Shown: positions 1 to 5,612, numbered from the stretch's first letter. The stretch: 5,736 nucleotides of DNA from Chitinophagales bacterium (GCA_020629335.1 JAHDDN010000361.1:1-5736); one strand, 5' to 3'. The notes: generated from the sequence alone by a model not told the origin. Numbers and translations are program-made.

Positions 1-5
1 ACATT

Positions 6-26
6 GGGCGGCCACAAGGGTCGCCC
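6..26 (+). repeat. Short palindromic (REP-like) hairpin repeat
   Basis: GGGCGGCC (6-13) pairs with GGTCGCCC (19-26) across the 5-base loop ACAAG, giving eight pairs including one G-T wobble (11 with 21). The wobble is G-U only in plus-strand RNA, so the stem is slightly better in that orientation. The motif is far richer in GC than its surroundings. It resembles a dispersed palindrome that I recall from intergenic DNA of several phyla, but that recollection was not checked. It ends 14 bases before the ATG of the CaiB-like gene and so may lie in that gene's leader. Confidence 0.6.
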
Positions 27-40
27 CTACTTTTTACAAT

Positions 41-1093
41 ATGGAATTATTAAAAGGGATCAAAGTAATTGACTTTACTCGTTTATTACCAGGGCCATTA
101 GCGACACATATCATGGCCCAAATGGGGGCAGAAGTGATTAAGGTTGAAAGTCCTAAGCGCATGGATTATGCTCGATTTATTGGCCCTCAAAAGGATGGTG
201 CCAGTACTTTATTTCATCAACTCAATCACAATAAGGAATCGCTTATTCTTGATTATAGTTCAGAAGAAGGAAAAGCAAAAATCATCTCTTTAATTAAGGA
301 AGCGGATGTCGTCATTGAACAGTTCCGTCCAGGTGCTATGGCTGCTTGGGGATTTGGATATGAGGAACTAAAAGAAACCCATCCCAAATTGATTTATTTA
401 TCCTTGACTGGTTATCCGCAGGATGGAGACTATAGTACTGAGGCTGGGCATGACTTTAATTATTTAGCCTATTCAGGCATTATGAGTTTGCTTAAAGATG
501 AGAAAGGAAAGCCAGTGGTACCTGATACACAATTAGCTGACATCAGTGGTTCTTATACCGCTGTTATTGCGCTACAAGGCGCATTGATTCAGCAACTAAA
601 AACGGGTAAAGGCGCTTTACTTAATGTATCTTTATCTCAATCTATCACTCCTTTTTTAGCCATTCCTTACAGCCTCCATACTGGACAAATGGATCATCGA
701 TTATTCAGTGTCATCAATGGCAATACTACTGTCAATTATGCGGCTTATGAATGCTCAGATGGAAAATGGATTTCCTTAGCCGCCATGGAAATAAAATTTT
801 GGAACAACTTCTGTGAAGTAGTTGGCAAGGAGGAATGGAAGCGTTCAGGAGAAATGGAATTATTTAATCATCAATTTGATAAAAAATTAGTAGTCGATTT
901 ATTTCTAACAAAAACAAGAGATGAATGGACGAATACGTTTAAAGGAAAAGATGTATGCGTAGCGCCTATTTTGGAGGTAGAAGAATTAGAAGCTCATCCT
1001 TTCCACCAATCCAATCAAACTTTTGAAGAAATCACTACACCAAATGGAGATCAATTAAAGACGGTGGCTTTGCCGTTTAAAGTGATTGATTAA
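41..1093 (+). CDS. CaiB/BaiF family acyl-CoA racemase / CoA-transferase (AMACR-like)
   Basis: This 350-residue cytoplasmic enzyme belongs to the class III CoA-transferase family. Family members either move CoA between carboxylic acids or, in the alpha-methylacyl-CoA racemase branch, epimerise 2-methylacyl-CoA esters. The N-terminus has the family pattern LKGIKVIDFTRLLPGP (residues 4-19), then MGAEVIKVE (28-36) and a FRPG segment (95-98). The motif GHDFNY (136-141) supplies His137 and QLADISG supplies Asp167. These match the His126/Asp156 pair of the mycobacterial racemase with the same 30-residue spacing, and Glu250 lies near the position of that enzyme's Glu241. This favours racemase over formyl-CoA transferase. 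The C-terminal motif CVAPILEVEEL (306-316) is present, so the protein looks complete, at or slightly below usual length. The ATG has no visible Shine-Dalgarno sequence, as is normal in Bacteroidota. The true substrate cannot be read from sequence; branched-chain fatty acid or sterol side-chain breakdown is possible. Confidence 0.93.
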   Translation: MELLKGIKVIDFTRLLPGPLATHIMAQMGAEVIKVESPKRMDYARFIGPQKDGASTLFHQLNHNKESLILDYSSEEGKAKIISLIKEADVVIEQFRPGAMAAWGFGYEELKETHPKLIYLSLTGYPQDGDYSTEAGHDFNYLAYSGIMSLLKDEKGKPVVPDTQLADISGSYTAVIALQGALIQQLKTGKGALLNVSLSQSITPFLAIPYSLHTGQMDHRLFSVINGNTTVNYAAYECSDGKWISLAAMEIKFWNNFCEVVGKEEWKRSGEMELFNHQFDKKLVVDLFLTKTRDEWTNTFKGKDVCVAPILEVEELEAHPFHQSNQTFEEITTPNGDQLKTVALPFKVID

Positions 1094-1137
1094 TAGCTCA
1101 AATCATAAATTCTTGATAACATATCTTTTTCTTTTTT

Positions 1138-1373
1138 GGGCACATCCATGCGCTCGTAAAAGCAGGCTTTATGCCCACCCAAATTAATCATTCATCATTA
1201 TGCATTAATCATTAGCCGAAGGCGCATGGTCGGGCTATCCGCTCTTATGTGGCTGTTCGGCAGCTACTTCACTAAGCTGTACTTGTCTGCCACTGCGTGG
1301 CCAGCCTGCGTCCAGCTAAGTTTCGTAAGCTCCCTCTCGACGCCACATACCGCTTCTATCCCTTGCGCAGGGA
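1138..1373. repeat. GC-rich multi-hairpin intergenic element (dispersed repeat or structured RNA)
   Basis: This fills most of the 305-base gap between the convergent CaiB-like and abi genes. The core 1221-1370 is 58% GC by count, against about 28-40% in sampled genes. Perfect inverted pairs are: GGGCA 1138-1142 with TGCCC 1172-1176; CCATGCGC 1146-1153 with GCGCATGG 1222-1229; and TATGTGGC 1246-1253 with GCCACATA 1342-1349. The last stem encloses three smaller hairpins: CAGCT/AGCTG (1261-1279), CTGCCAC/GTGGCCAG with one bulge (1287-1304), and AGCT/AGCT (1314-1331). The 8-bp stem is flanked by similar modules, TATCCGCT (1236-1243) and TACCGCTTCTATCCC (1348-1362). GCGCA 1222-1226 could alternatively pair with TGCGC 1364-1368. 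I recall similar conserved flanks around variable palindromes in Bacteroidota intergenic DNA, but have not verified this. It could be a mobile palindromic repeat, a structured RNA, or a barrier between convergent genes. Confidence 0.6.
1183..1213 (+). repeat. Direct repeat of ATTAATCATT
   Basis: The 10-mer ATTAATCATT occurs at 1183-1192 and again at 1204-1213, separated by TCATCATTATGC-type sequence with the same ATCATT flavour. The tract is an AT-rich loop between the two arms of the perfect CCATGCGC/GCGCATGG stem of the surrounding element. It may be slippage within the loop or part of the repeat unit. Confidence 0.5.
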
Positions 1374-1398
1374 ATCAATAACTAGCATTCCCTTCCTA

Positions 1399-2049
1399 TT
1401 AACTGTATAGTTTTTGCTTTACATTTTCAATAACATTAGACACATTGTCATTCATTCTAACAATTTCAGGTAAATCTTTATTCAGCCAATTAATTACAGT
1501 TAATATTTCTTGATGTATTTTCTCAATTTCATTTAAATTCCAAGTAATAGGTTCGTGATGAAAGATTCTATTTCGAAAATTCCTAATTTTATTAATTGGT
1601 GCTGATACCTTTTTTCTTTTTCTATTCTTCTTTTCTAAATATGGGAATGCTTTTCTAAGAGGCTTCCACAAGACTCTTTCATACTCCGTATTTAACAATC
1701 TAACCCAAAATCCTAAACTTAATTCTGCTACTACTTTTGAAGATGTCAATTGTTCATTTCTATTAATAATATGCCTTTGAGCATTATTAATACTATCATT
1801 TAAATTTCTTAATCCAGTTGTAGAACCTATTCTAAGATACCAAGCATTTGTACCAAAGTATTTTACCAATTCTCTATTCATACTATTTCTAAATGCTATT
1901 TCAAAAATTGATAATATTGGATAAAAAGACTCCGAAAGGCTGATATTTAGATGATAATGTTCTATCGCTTTTTGATCATTATCATATCTTTCAAAATATT
2001 TTTTCATTCTTTCACTTGAAAAAACTTTCTCATAAAATTGCTTATCCAT
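1399..2049 (-). CDS. Abi-like protein with HEPN-type RNase motif (abortive-infection family)
   Basis: This 216-residue cytoplasmic protein matches the Abi-like pattern (Abi_2 type) throughout. It has an N-terminal helix-rich segment with NISLSESFYPILSIFEIAFRN (35-55), a VVAELSLGFWVRLL core (106-119), and an IRNFRNRIFHHEPI motif (155-168). Arg159, Asn160 and His164/His165 form the Rx4-6H signature that in HEPN proteins is the metal-independent RNase active site. Family members act in abortive infection or as HEPN toxins that cut RNA when triggered; the target of this one is unknown. A basic stretch KKNRKRKK (140-147) just before the motif could help bind RNA. The ATG start at 2049 has no Shine-Dalgarno sequence. 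A 240-base sample is 28% GC, well below the flanking CaiB-like and PcfJ-like genes, which suggests transfer. No antitoxin-like gene adjoins it, so it appears to act alone. The family call is firm; the defence role is inferred from the family. Confidence 0.85.
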   Translation of the reverse strand: MDKQFYEKVFSSERMKKYFERYDNDQKAIEHYHLNISLSESFYPILSIFEIAFRNSMNRELVKYFGTNAWYLRIGSTTGLRNLNDSINNAQRHIINRNEQLTSSKVVAELSLGFWVRLLNTEYERVLWKPLRKAFPYLEKKNRKRKKVSAPINKIRNFRNRIFHHEPITWNLNEIEKIHQEILTVINWLNKDLPEIVRMNDNVSNVIENVKQKLYS

Positions 2050-2062
2050 AATTATTCATTTA

Positions 2063-2167
2063 CATTTGCATTAGCTGTCCCGGTAATTCCTCTCCCAGAT
2101 ATTTAGATGCTGGTGATGAATCCGGGTTTTTTTGTTGTACATTCCCGCTAAATATTGAAGAACTGGT
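2063..2167 (-). pseudogene. Possible remnant of a short coding region
   Basis: Between the Uma2 stop and the abi start, one minus-strand frame stays open for 35 codons, from a TAG at 2168-2170 to a TAA at 2060-2062. Its translation is protein-like, including NPDSSPASKYLGEELPGQ, and ends in LMQM. There is no ATG until the last few codons, so it cannot be an intact gene as it stands. It may be the 3' end of a decayed gene. An open run of this length in AT-rich DNA is not rare by chance, and the same bases form a nested hairpin, so the coding reading is weak. Confidence 0.25.
2079..2126 (-). promoter_or_regulatory. Nested three-helix hairpin upstream of abi
   Basis: Three concentric inverted repeats stack in this gap: CCCGG 2079-2083 with CCGGG 2122-2126, AATTC-side bases 2086-2089 with GAAT 2118-2121, and CCAG 2095-2098 with CTGG 2110-2113. 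The apical loop is 11 bases. The hairpin ends 30 bases before the abi ATG, so on the minus strand it would fold in the abi leader. On the plus strand it is followed by seven Ts (2127-2133), the layout of an intrinsic terminator, but no plus-strand gene precedes it. A leader control element, a small dispersed repeat or the scar of a former gene are all possible. Confidence 0.45.
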
Positions 2168-2178
2168 CTATAAATCTT

Positions 2179-2751
2179 TTAAACTTCAACCAACTCTTCT
2201 ACACTAAAGCTTAACTCATTTAGTAAATCAACCGCTTGATCCCAATTATGAATTTGCCAATTTTTATCTTTTTCGGCAATCATGATTTTCTTGGAATCAG
2301 TAAAAATCCAAATTACTTTTTCTACACCAAAATTGAGTAGTTCGTCAGTTTTTTGATGAAAATAGCCTGAAGAATCTTTTACTTCTTCTAATTCTGCTTT
2401 AGTATCAATTTTAATAACAATTTTGGGTACTATAGATAGGTATTTATTAGTTGGTGAGAAGTCTTTTAATTTTTCTGTTTCCAAAATAGCTATATCAGCT
2501 GCTCGCCAGCCTTTATCTTTAAATTGCAAGCCAACTTCATTGGTTAAGACTTGGTAAGAATCTCCTAAATTAGACATCAGCAGATAAACTAATTTGGTGA
2601 TAATTAAGGATTGTAAATAACTACTGCCCATTAATTCCTCGATTTGCTTCTGACCTTGCAAATACTCCTTATAGCCTTTATAATATATAGGCTTCCCATC
2701 TACCATTTCGTAGATTAGATGTTTAGGAATATTTTGGTGATTATAGGTCAT
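2179..2751 (-). CDS. Uma2 family protein (PD-(D/E)XK nuclease fold), possibly catalytically altered
   Basis: This 190-residue protein shows the Uma2 (DUF820) layout: IYEMVDGKPIYYKGYKEYL near the N-terminus (13-31), a helix where family members pair or bind, RAADIAIL (83-90) with Asp86 at the catalytic aspartate position, PKIVIKID (109-116), HQKTDELLNFGVEKVIWIF (132-150) with Lys134, and a C-terminal strand region. Uma2 proteins are restriction-endonuclease-like and mostly of unknown biological role. The usual PxLVVEV motif has Glu at the position held here by Lys114, so metal binding may be impaired. The frame is open up to a TTG at 2826, but I prefer the ATG at 2751. It gives the usual short lead before the YE.VDGKP motif, and the TTG overlaps a plausible -33 box. 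The Uma2 gene lies upstream of abi on the same strand, 129 bases apart. A 240-base sample is 30% GC, so it may share abi's foreign origin. Confidence 0.8.
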   Translation of the reverse strand: MTYNHQNIPKHLIYEMVDGKPIYYKGYKEYLQGQKQIEELMGSSYLQSLIITKLVYLLMSNLGDSYQVLTNEVGLQFKDKGWRAADIAILETEKLKDFSPTNKYLSIVPKIVIKIDTKAELEEVKDSSGYFHQKTDELLNFGVEKVIWIFTDSKKIMIAEKDKNWQIHNWDQAVDLLNELSFSVEELVEV

Positions 2752-2796
2752 AAAATGATGATTTAATTGGCTTTTACATTGATTAAATAGATTTAG

Positions 2797-2826
2797 CAAA
2801 ATAAGTCTTTCTTTTCTATTTTTCAA
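2797..2826 (-). promoter_or_regulatory. Candidate Bacteroidota-type promoter for the Uma2 gene
   Basis: On the minus strand a TTG (2826-2824) is followed after 19 bases by TTATTTTG (2804-2797). This fits the -33 TTG and -7 TAnnTTTG arrangement of Bacteroidota promoters, with one mismatch of six fixed positions in the -7 box. Transcription would begin near 2790, leaving a leader of about 40 bases to the ATG at 2751. This supports that start over the upstream TTG. Confidence 0.4.
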
Positions 2827-2844
2827 GTAAAATAAATCCTCTAT

Positions 2845-3002
2845 TGGTTCAGTTTATAAGTTTCTGACAGTTAAGTTGTAGGATTTTTACGATTATACAA
2901 GGCATTTTTGAGGCCCATAGCAGGGCTACGAAACGAAAAAATAACGAAGTAGAATCGTAAAAAGACAAAACTTGGGCTGTCAAGAACTAATAAATTGAAC
3001 CA
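2845..3002. mobile_element. MITE-like inverted-repeat element with CTAT target duplication
   Basis: This 158-base, non-coding element begins TGGTTCA and ends TGAACCA. The outer 26 bases of each arm (2845-2870 and 2977-3002) match at 22 positions without a gap. An inner stretch of 11 bases (2884-2894 and 2953-2963, TTTTTACGATT as read on the left arm) is perfectly complementary in the same register. The centre forms a GGCCC/GGGCT hairpin (2912-2927) with loop ATAGCA. The identical 4-mer CTAT sits directly outside each end (2841-2844 and 3003-3006), as expected for a target-site duplication. The right copy covers the TAG stop of the DUF2505-like gene. There is no transposase, so it would have been moved in trans by a related insertion sequence. 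I recall near-identical central sequence from other Bacteroidota intergenic regions, unverified. The family of the parent element cannot be named. Confidence 0.8.
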
Positions 3003-3485
3003 CTATGCATTCTCTGTGATATAATCAATTTCTTTTCGAATGCCCTTTTCTATCTCTACTGCTACAAATTCAGCCAGCTTTTTACCGATTAAAGGAATAT
3101 CACAATATACTTCACAAATGCACTCTATGATCCATTGTTTTTTTTTGTGCTTTAATAAAGTTTTCCCTTCTACTCTGATAGGGAGTATGTCGGTGACTAG
3201 CTTAATATCACATTTGTAATTACCTTTCTTTTTCTTTTTCCAGACTTCTGTTTGAGTGATTTTATTCCAGGGCTTGATGAAGTTTTTAAAGATACCAGGA
3301 ATCTCAGCGCTATCTTCTCGTGTGATTTTTACTTTCTGATGATCTTCATCTTTTGCCTTTACCTTGACTTTTACGTTGCGAGAACCTAAAGCTTCTAATT
3401 TAGCTTTGATTACTTTTTTATCGGTATAAAATTTTCTAACGCTTTCAATATCTTTTTCTAAAGGGTGTTTTAAATGAACTTTCAT
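3003..3485 (-). CDS. DUF2505-like protein (SRPBCC/START-type fold likely)
   Basis: This 160-residue, lysine-rich soluble protein has no signal peptide or membrane segment. The pattern fits DUF2505: an N-terminal strand and helix (KVHLKHPLEKDIESVRKFY, 2-20), a KAKLEALGSRNV step (27-38), a strand pair ending near AEIPGIF (60-66), a TQTEVWK segment (77-83), and the C-terminal IPLIGKKLAEFVAVEIEKGI helix (130-149). Proteins of this class form a helix-grip pocket that can bind hydrophobic ligands, but no activity is established. The ATG lies 37 bases after the stop of the upstream membrane-protein gene with no promoter-like box between them, so the two are probably one transcript. The stop codon lies within the CTAT duplication of the adjoining MITE, so the element inserted at the very end of the gene without shortening the protein. 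The family call is moderately secure; function is unknown. Confidence 0.7.
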   Translation of the reverse strand: MKVHLKHPLEKDIESVRKFYTDKKVIKAKLEALGSRNVKVKVKAKDEDHQKVKITREDSAEIPGIFKNFIKPWNKITQTEVWKKKKKGNYKCDIKLVTDILPIRVEGKTLLKHKKKQWIIECICEVYCDIPLIGKKLAEFVAVEIEKGIRKEIDYITENA

Positions 3486-3503
3486 AATTTAATTTTTGAG
3501 GCG

Positions 3504-3522
3504 AAAAATAACACTTATTTTT
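3504..3522 (-). repeat. A/T-only hairpin between two co-directional genes
   Basis: AAAAATAA (3504-3511) and TTATTTTT (3515-3522) form a perfect 8-bp inverted repeat around CAC. It begins immediately after the stop codon of the membrane-protein gene and lies 18 bases before the DUF2505-like start. With no G-C pairs it is too weak to be a convincing terminator. It may tune processing between the two genes or arise from AT-rich composition. Confidence 0.4.
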
Positions 3523-4044
3523 TTATCTAGTATAAACATCAGCAATGATGGCATCATCTTGATAGATTCGGTCTCGCTCCTCTCCTTTTAGATCTAAATC
3601 GGATATCGCTTTCGCTTTGCTTGGTCTATTGAGTACGAAAAGAAAAAGCATAATCAATGCGAAAGCCAAAAAGATAAAATCACCTGTAATCATATAAAAT
3701 ACCGTACAAGCTAAAGCTGGCCCTTCAATAAGTGCATACTTCAGCACCATAATTCCTCTATACATGCCTACTTTCTCCGTAAGGCTTTCAATCTTTTGGG
3801 CATCTTTGAGTCGTTTATTAGTAATAAAGGAGCCTAAGGTTAAACAACTCACCGTCAATGTTAAAGCAACGATCTGTAAGGTAAAGCTAAAAGAATCATC
3901 TCCGTCTACCACTTTAGTCTCACTGAAGTTTAGGTAAATAGCTACTATCATAAACATCAATACTCCTACAATCAATGCTAGGTGTAATATATTGAGACTG
4001 TTAAAAAATTCTTTAGAAGTCATCTGCGTTTTAGAAACTGCCAT
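3523..4044 (-). CDS. Four-helix integral membrane protein, unknown function
   Basis: This 173-residue inner-membrane protein has four predicted hydrophobic helices by eye: about 17-39, 52-74, 96-118 and 121-138. A short basic and acidic loop (NKRLKDAQKIESLTEKVG, 76-93) separates the second and third helices. The tail after NRPSKAKAISDLDLKGEE (139-156) is hydrophilic. The order of parts (MTSKEFFNSL at the start, a YALIEGPAL helix, then NRPSK plus an acidic tail) resembles an unnamed family I recall in Bacteroidota, with no known role. There is no signal peptide distinct from the first helix. Translation starts at an ATG at 4044, about 20 bases downstream of a promoter-like box. It appears to be the first gene of a two-gene unit with the DUF2505-like gene. 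No function is assigned. Confidence 0.8.
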   Translation of the reverse strand: MAVSKTQMTSKEFFNSLNILHLALIVGVLMFMIVAIYLNFSETKVVDGDDSFSFTLQIVALTLTVSCLTLGSFITNKRLKDAQKIESLTEKVGMYRGIMVLKYALIEGPALACTVFYMITGDFIFLAFALIMLFLFVLNRPSKAKAISDLDLKGEERDRIYQDDAIIADVYTR

Positions 4045-4067
4045 AGTTTTTAGGATTGCTTATAAAA

Positions 4068-4075
4068 CAAAAGTA
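4068..4075 (-). promoter_or_regulatory. Candidate -7 promoter box for the membrane-protein operon
   Basis: The minus strand reads TACTTTTG, an exact match to the Bacteroidota -7 consensus TAnnTTTG. It lies about 24 bases before the ATG at 4044, leaving a leader of roughly 20 bases. The -33 site would fall near 4095-4097, where the minus strand reads ATG rather than TTG, so that half is weak. The box lies just beyond the terminator of the PcfJ-like gene, which fits a new transcription unit. Confidence 0.45.
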
Positions 4076-4097
4076 AGATAATTTACTTGTTCTTCAT

Positions 4098-4129
4098 AAA
4101 AAAAGAGACGCCCAATAAGGACGCCTCTT
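4098..4129 (-). terminator. Intrinsic terminator of the PcfJ-like gene
   Basis: Minus-strand RNA from 4129 downward pairs AAGAGGCGUCC with GGGCGUCUCUU around the loop UUAUU, eleven pairs including two G-U wobbles. A run of Us (4104-4098) follows. The wobbles would be A-C mismatches on the other strand, so the signal clearly points in the minus direction. It starts 23 bases after the stop of the PcfJ-like gene at 4153, which separates that gene from the membrane-protein gene downstream. Confidence 0.9.
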
Positions 4130-4152
4130 GCTTAATCTATATGTGGACAAAA

Positions 4153-5562
4153 TTACATCGCATAATTCTTGATCGTTAATCCATTCTCTGCTGCCCAAAG
4201 CTTGATGACTCTTTTGGAGACACTGCTTGGAATAGCATTTTTGATAGATCGAGCTTGAACCACACACTTGTCTTTAGTTACCTCTATGGTTACCAAGTTT
4301 TCGAGTGAGCCACCTTTAGGCTTTAATTTCAGGGTGAAGATAGCACAACGGCCTTCTTCACATCGGAATGCGTAAGAACCTACACAGTGTCTCATCGTAC
4401 GACCTTCATCGGCTAATGCTTTAGCAGATTTCAAATGGCGAATCGTATATATTTTTCGCCCTTGACCTACTCCTTCGAAGTATTCAAATTGGCGGATACC
4501 GAAAGATGGCCACTTTTTGCTATACTTCTTCCACCAATCTTTATTGGTTTCCCAATATTCTTGTGCATCTTGGGCTTGAATATCAACGACTCGCTGATTA
4601 TCTTCTAAATACTGAAACAACTCTGGTGTACGTGCCATATCAGTATGCCATTGTTCAACCGCTGCTAATAATGTAGGAAGCGTACGACGCTTCATCGTTA
4701 GCTTTGGAAGTTCAGGATCTAATACCTCATTTCGCTCTCGACCTCTTCTTCTCAAGAAACGCTTGCTGTATAGAAAATCAATAATTGGATTCACTTGGTG
4801 AATAGCCAATTTGTCTTGATTGGCTACTAAGAATCGAATAACAGAAATCCAAAAATTATCTTCTTGGAAAAACTCACTCATTACTGTTGTCGCTAAGTTT
4901 AAGGCTAAGTTATTATCACCTCCTAAAGAGCGAACTTGCGCCCAACGCAATGCTTGAGTAATTGTCAGAGAAGTTGGTGCTTGCATAAAGTAATGAGCTG
5001 ATTTCTTACTAATAGGAAATGGTAATCCGCCCGCATTTCTTAAGCTTTGACCACTACCTATTAATAAGTACCAACCGATATGTAAATCGTTGCTATTAAT
5101 CCATGCCTTATCCATAAAATTAGGCATCTCATAACGAACGAATAAATGACGAGTTAAGGTACCGATAAACTTATCTAAGTTACGACTCTTGGATGCTCGC
5201 CATTCTTCTAATGGACGAATAAAGTGATAGCGCTCACTGTAAATATTATAAAGCGCCTCTACATGCAACATACTCGTCAATAATCGGCTTCCTCCTAAAT
5301 CTGCTATTGTTCTGAAATAATGATATACTGCATCCTTGTTCTTTCTGCTTACATTTCTAAAGATTTTATGCAAGGCTTCATAACCACTATTCGGCGGTAA
5401 TACATTACTGCTTACAGAACGATTATAGATTGCCTCTAAAACTTTCAGAGGACTTTTGAACAGTTTCTTGCTTTGACGACTTTGATGAATCGCCGCTCTA
5501 AAACGCTGTTCTTTTTCTTGCTCATATCGAGCAAGGGCTTGACGTCTAAGTTTATTTGCCAT
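4153..5562 (-). CDS. PcfJ-like domain protein
   Basis: This 469-residue soluble protein carries a C-terminal PcfJ-like domain, named after a gene of the enterococcal conjugative plasmid pCF10. The domain (about 370-465) shows a YTIRHLKSAKALADEG lead, the hallmark MRHCVGSY (390-397) with His392-Cys393, a CAIFTLKLK strand (406-414), VTIEV (424-428) and QARSIKNAIPS (436-446). The N-terminal 350 residues are helix-rich with a basic start (ANKLRRQALARYEQEKEQRF). They have no recognised domain; the repeated helical stretches suggest a scaffold. The molecular role of PcfJ proteins is not established. Nothing else here suggests a conjugative element, and the GC level matches the CaiB-like gene, so it looks resident. 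The frame extends to a TTG at 5577, but I chose the ATG at 5562, giving MANKLRRQ. An intrinsic terminator follows the gene. Confidence 0.85.
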   Translation of the reverse strand: MANKLRRQALARYEQEKEQRFRAAIHQSRQSKKLFKSPLKVLEAIYNRSVSSNVLPPNSGYEALHKIFRNVSRKNKDAVYHYFRTIADLGGSRLLTSMLHVEALYNIYSERYHFIRPLEEWRASKSRNLDKFIGTLTRHLFVRYEMPNFMDKAWINSNDLHIGWYLLIGSGQSLRNAGGLPFPISKKSAHYFMQAPTSLTITQALRWAQVRSLGGDNNLALNLATTVMSEFFQEDNFWISVIRFLVANQDKLAIHQVNPIIDFLYSKRFLRRRGRERNEVLDPELPKLTMKRRTLPTLLAAVEQWHTDMARTPELFQYLEDNQRVVDIQAQDAQEYWETNKDWWKKYSKKWPSFGIRQFEYFEGVGQGRKIYTIRHLKSAKALADEGRTMRHCVGSYAFRCEEGRCAIFTLKLKPKGGSLENLVTIEVTKDKCVVQARSIKNAIPSSVSKRVIKLWAAENGLTIKNYAM

Positions 5563-5612
5563 AGCTGTAAGTTTCAAATGGTTATCACATTAGCATAGCT
5601 TACCTATAAAAT

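Noticed and set aside
1246..1349. tRNA, because of the cloverleaf-like branches
   Set aside because: At 104 bases it lacks a T-loop GTTCRA motif, a proper 7-bp acceptor with CCA context and a sensible anticodon arm.
1250..1372. Open minus-strand frame of about 40 codons through the GC-rich element
   Set aside because: GC-rich palindromic DNA has few stops by composition, there is no ATG start in that frame, and the translation is not recognisable.
2079..2133. Plus-strand intrinsic terminator (GC stem then seven Ts)
   Set aside because: No plus-strand gene lies upstream within reach; the nearest ends about 1 kb away, and the loop region is long and itself folded.
2752..2826. N-terminal extension of the Uma2 protein from a TTG
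   Set aside because: The extension has no family resemblance, uses a rare start codon and overlaps a plausible promoter; the ATG at 2751 gives the usual Uma2 length.
1399..2826. Toxin-antitoxin pair made of abi and the Uma2 gene
   Set aside because: The genes are 129 bases apart, not overlapping, and Uma2 proteins are not known antitoxins; there is no sequence basis for the pairing.
2845..3002. CRISPR-like or tandem repeat
   Set aside because: The similarity is inverted, not direct, with only two arms and a central hairpin, which fits a MITE.
5563..5577. TTG start five codons upstream of the PcfJ-like ATG
   Set aside because: TTG initiation is uncommon in Bacteroidota, an in-frame ATG follows at once, and MANKLRRQ is a natural N-terminus.
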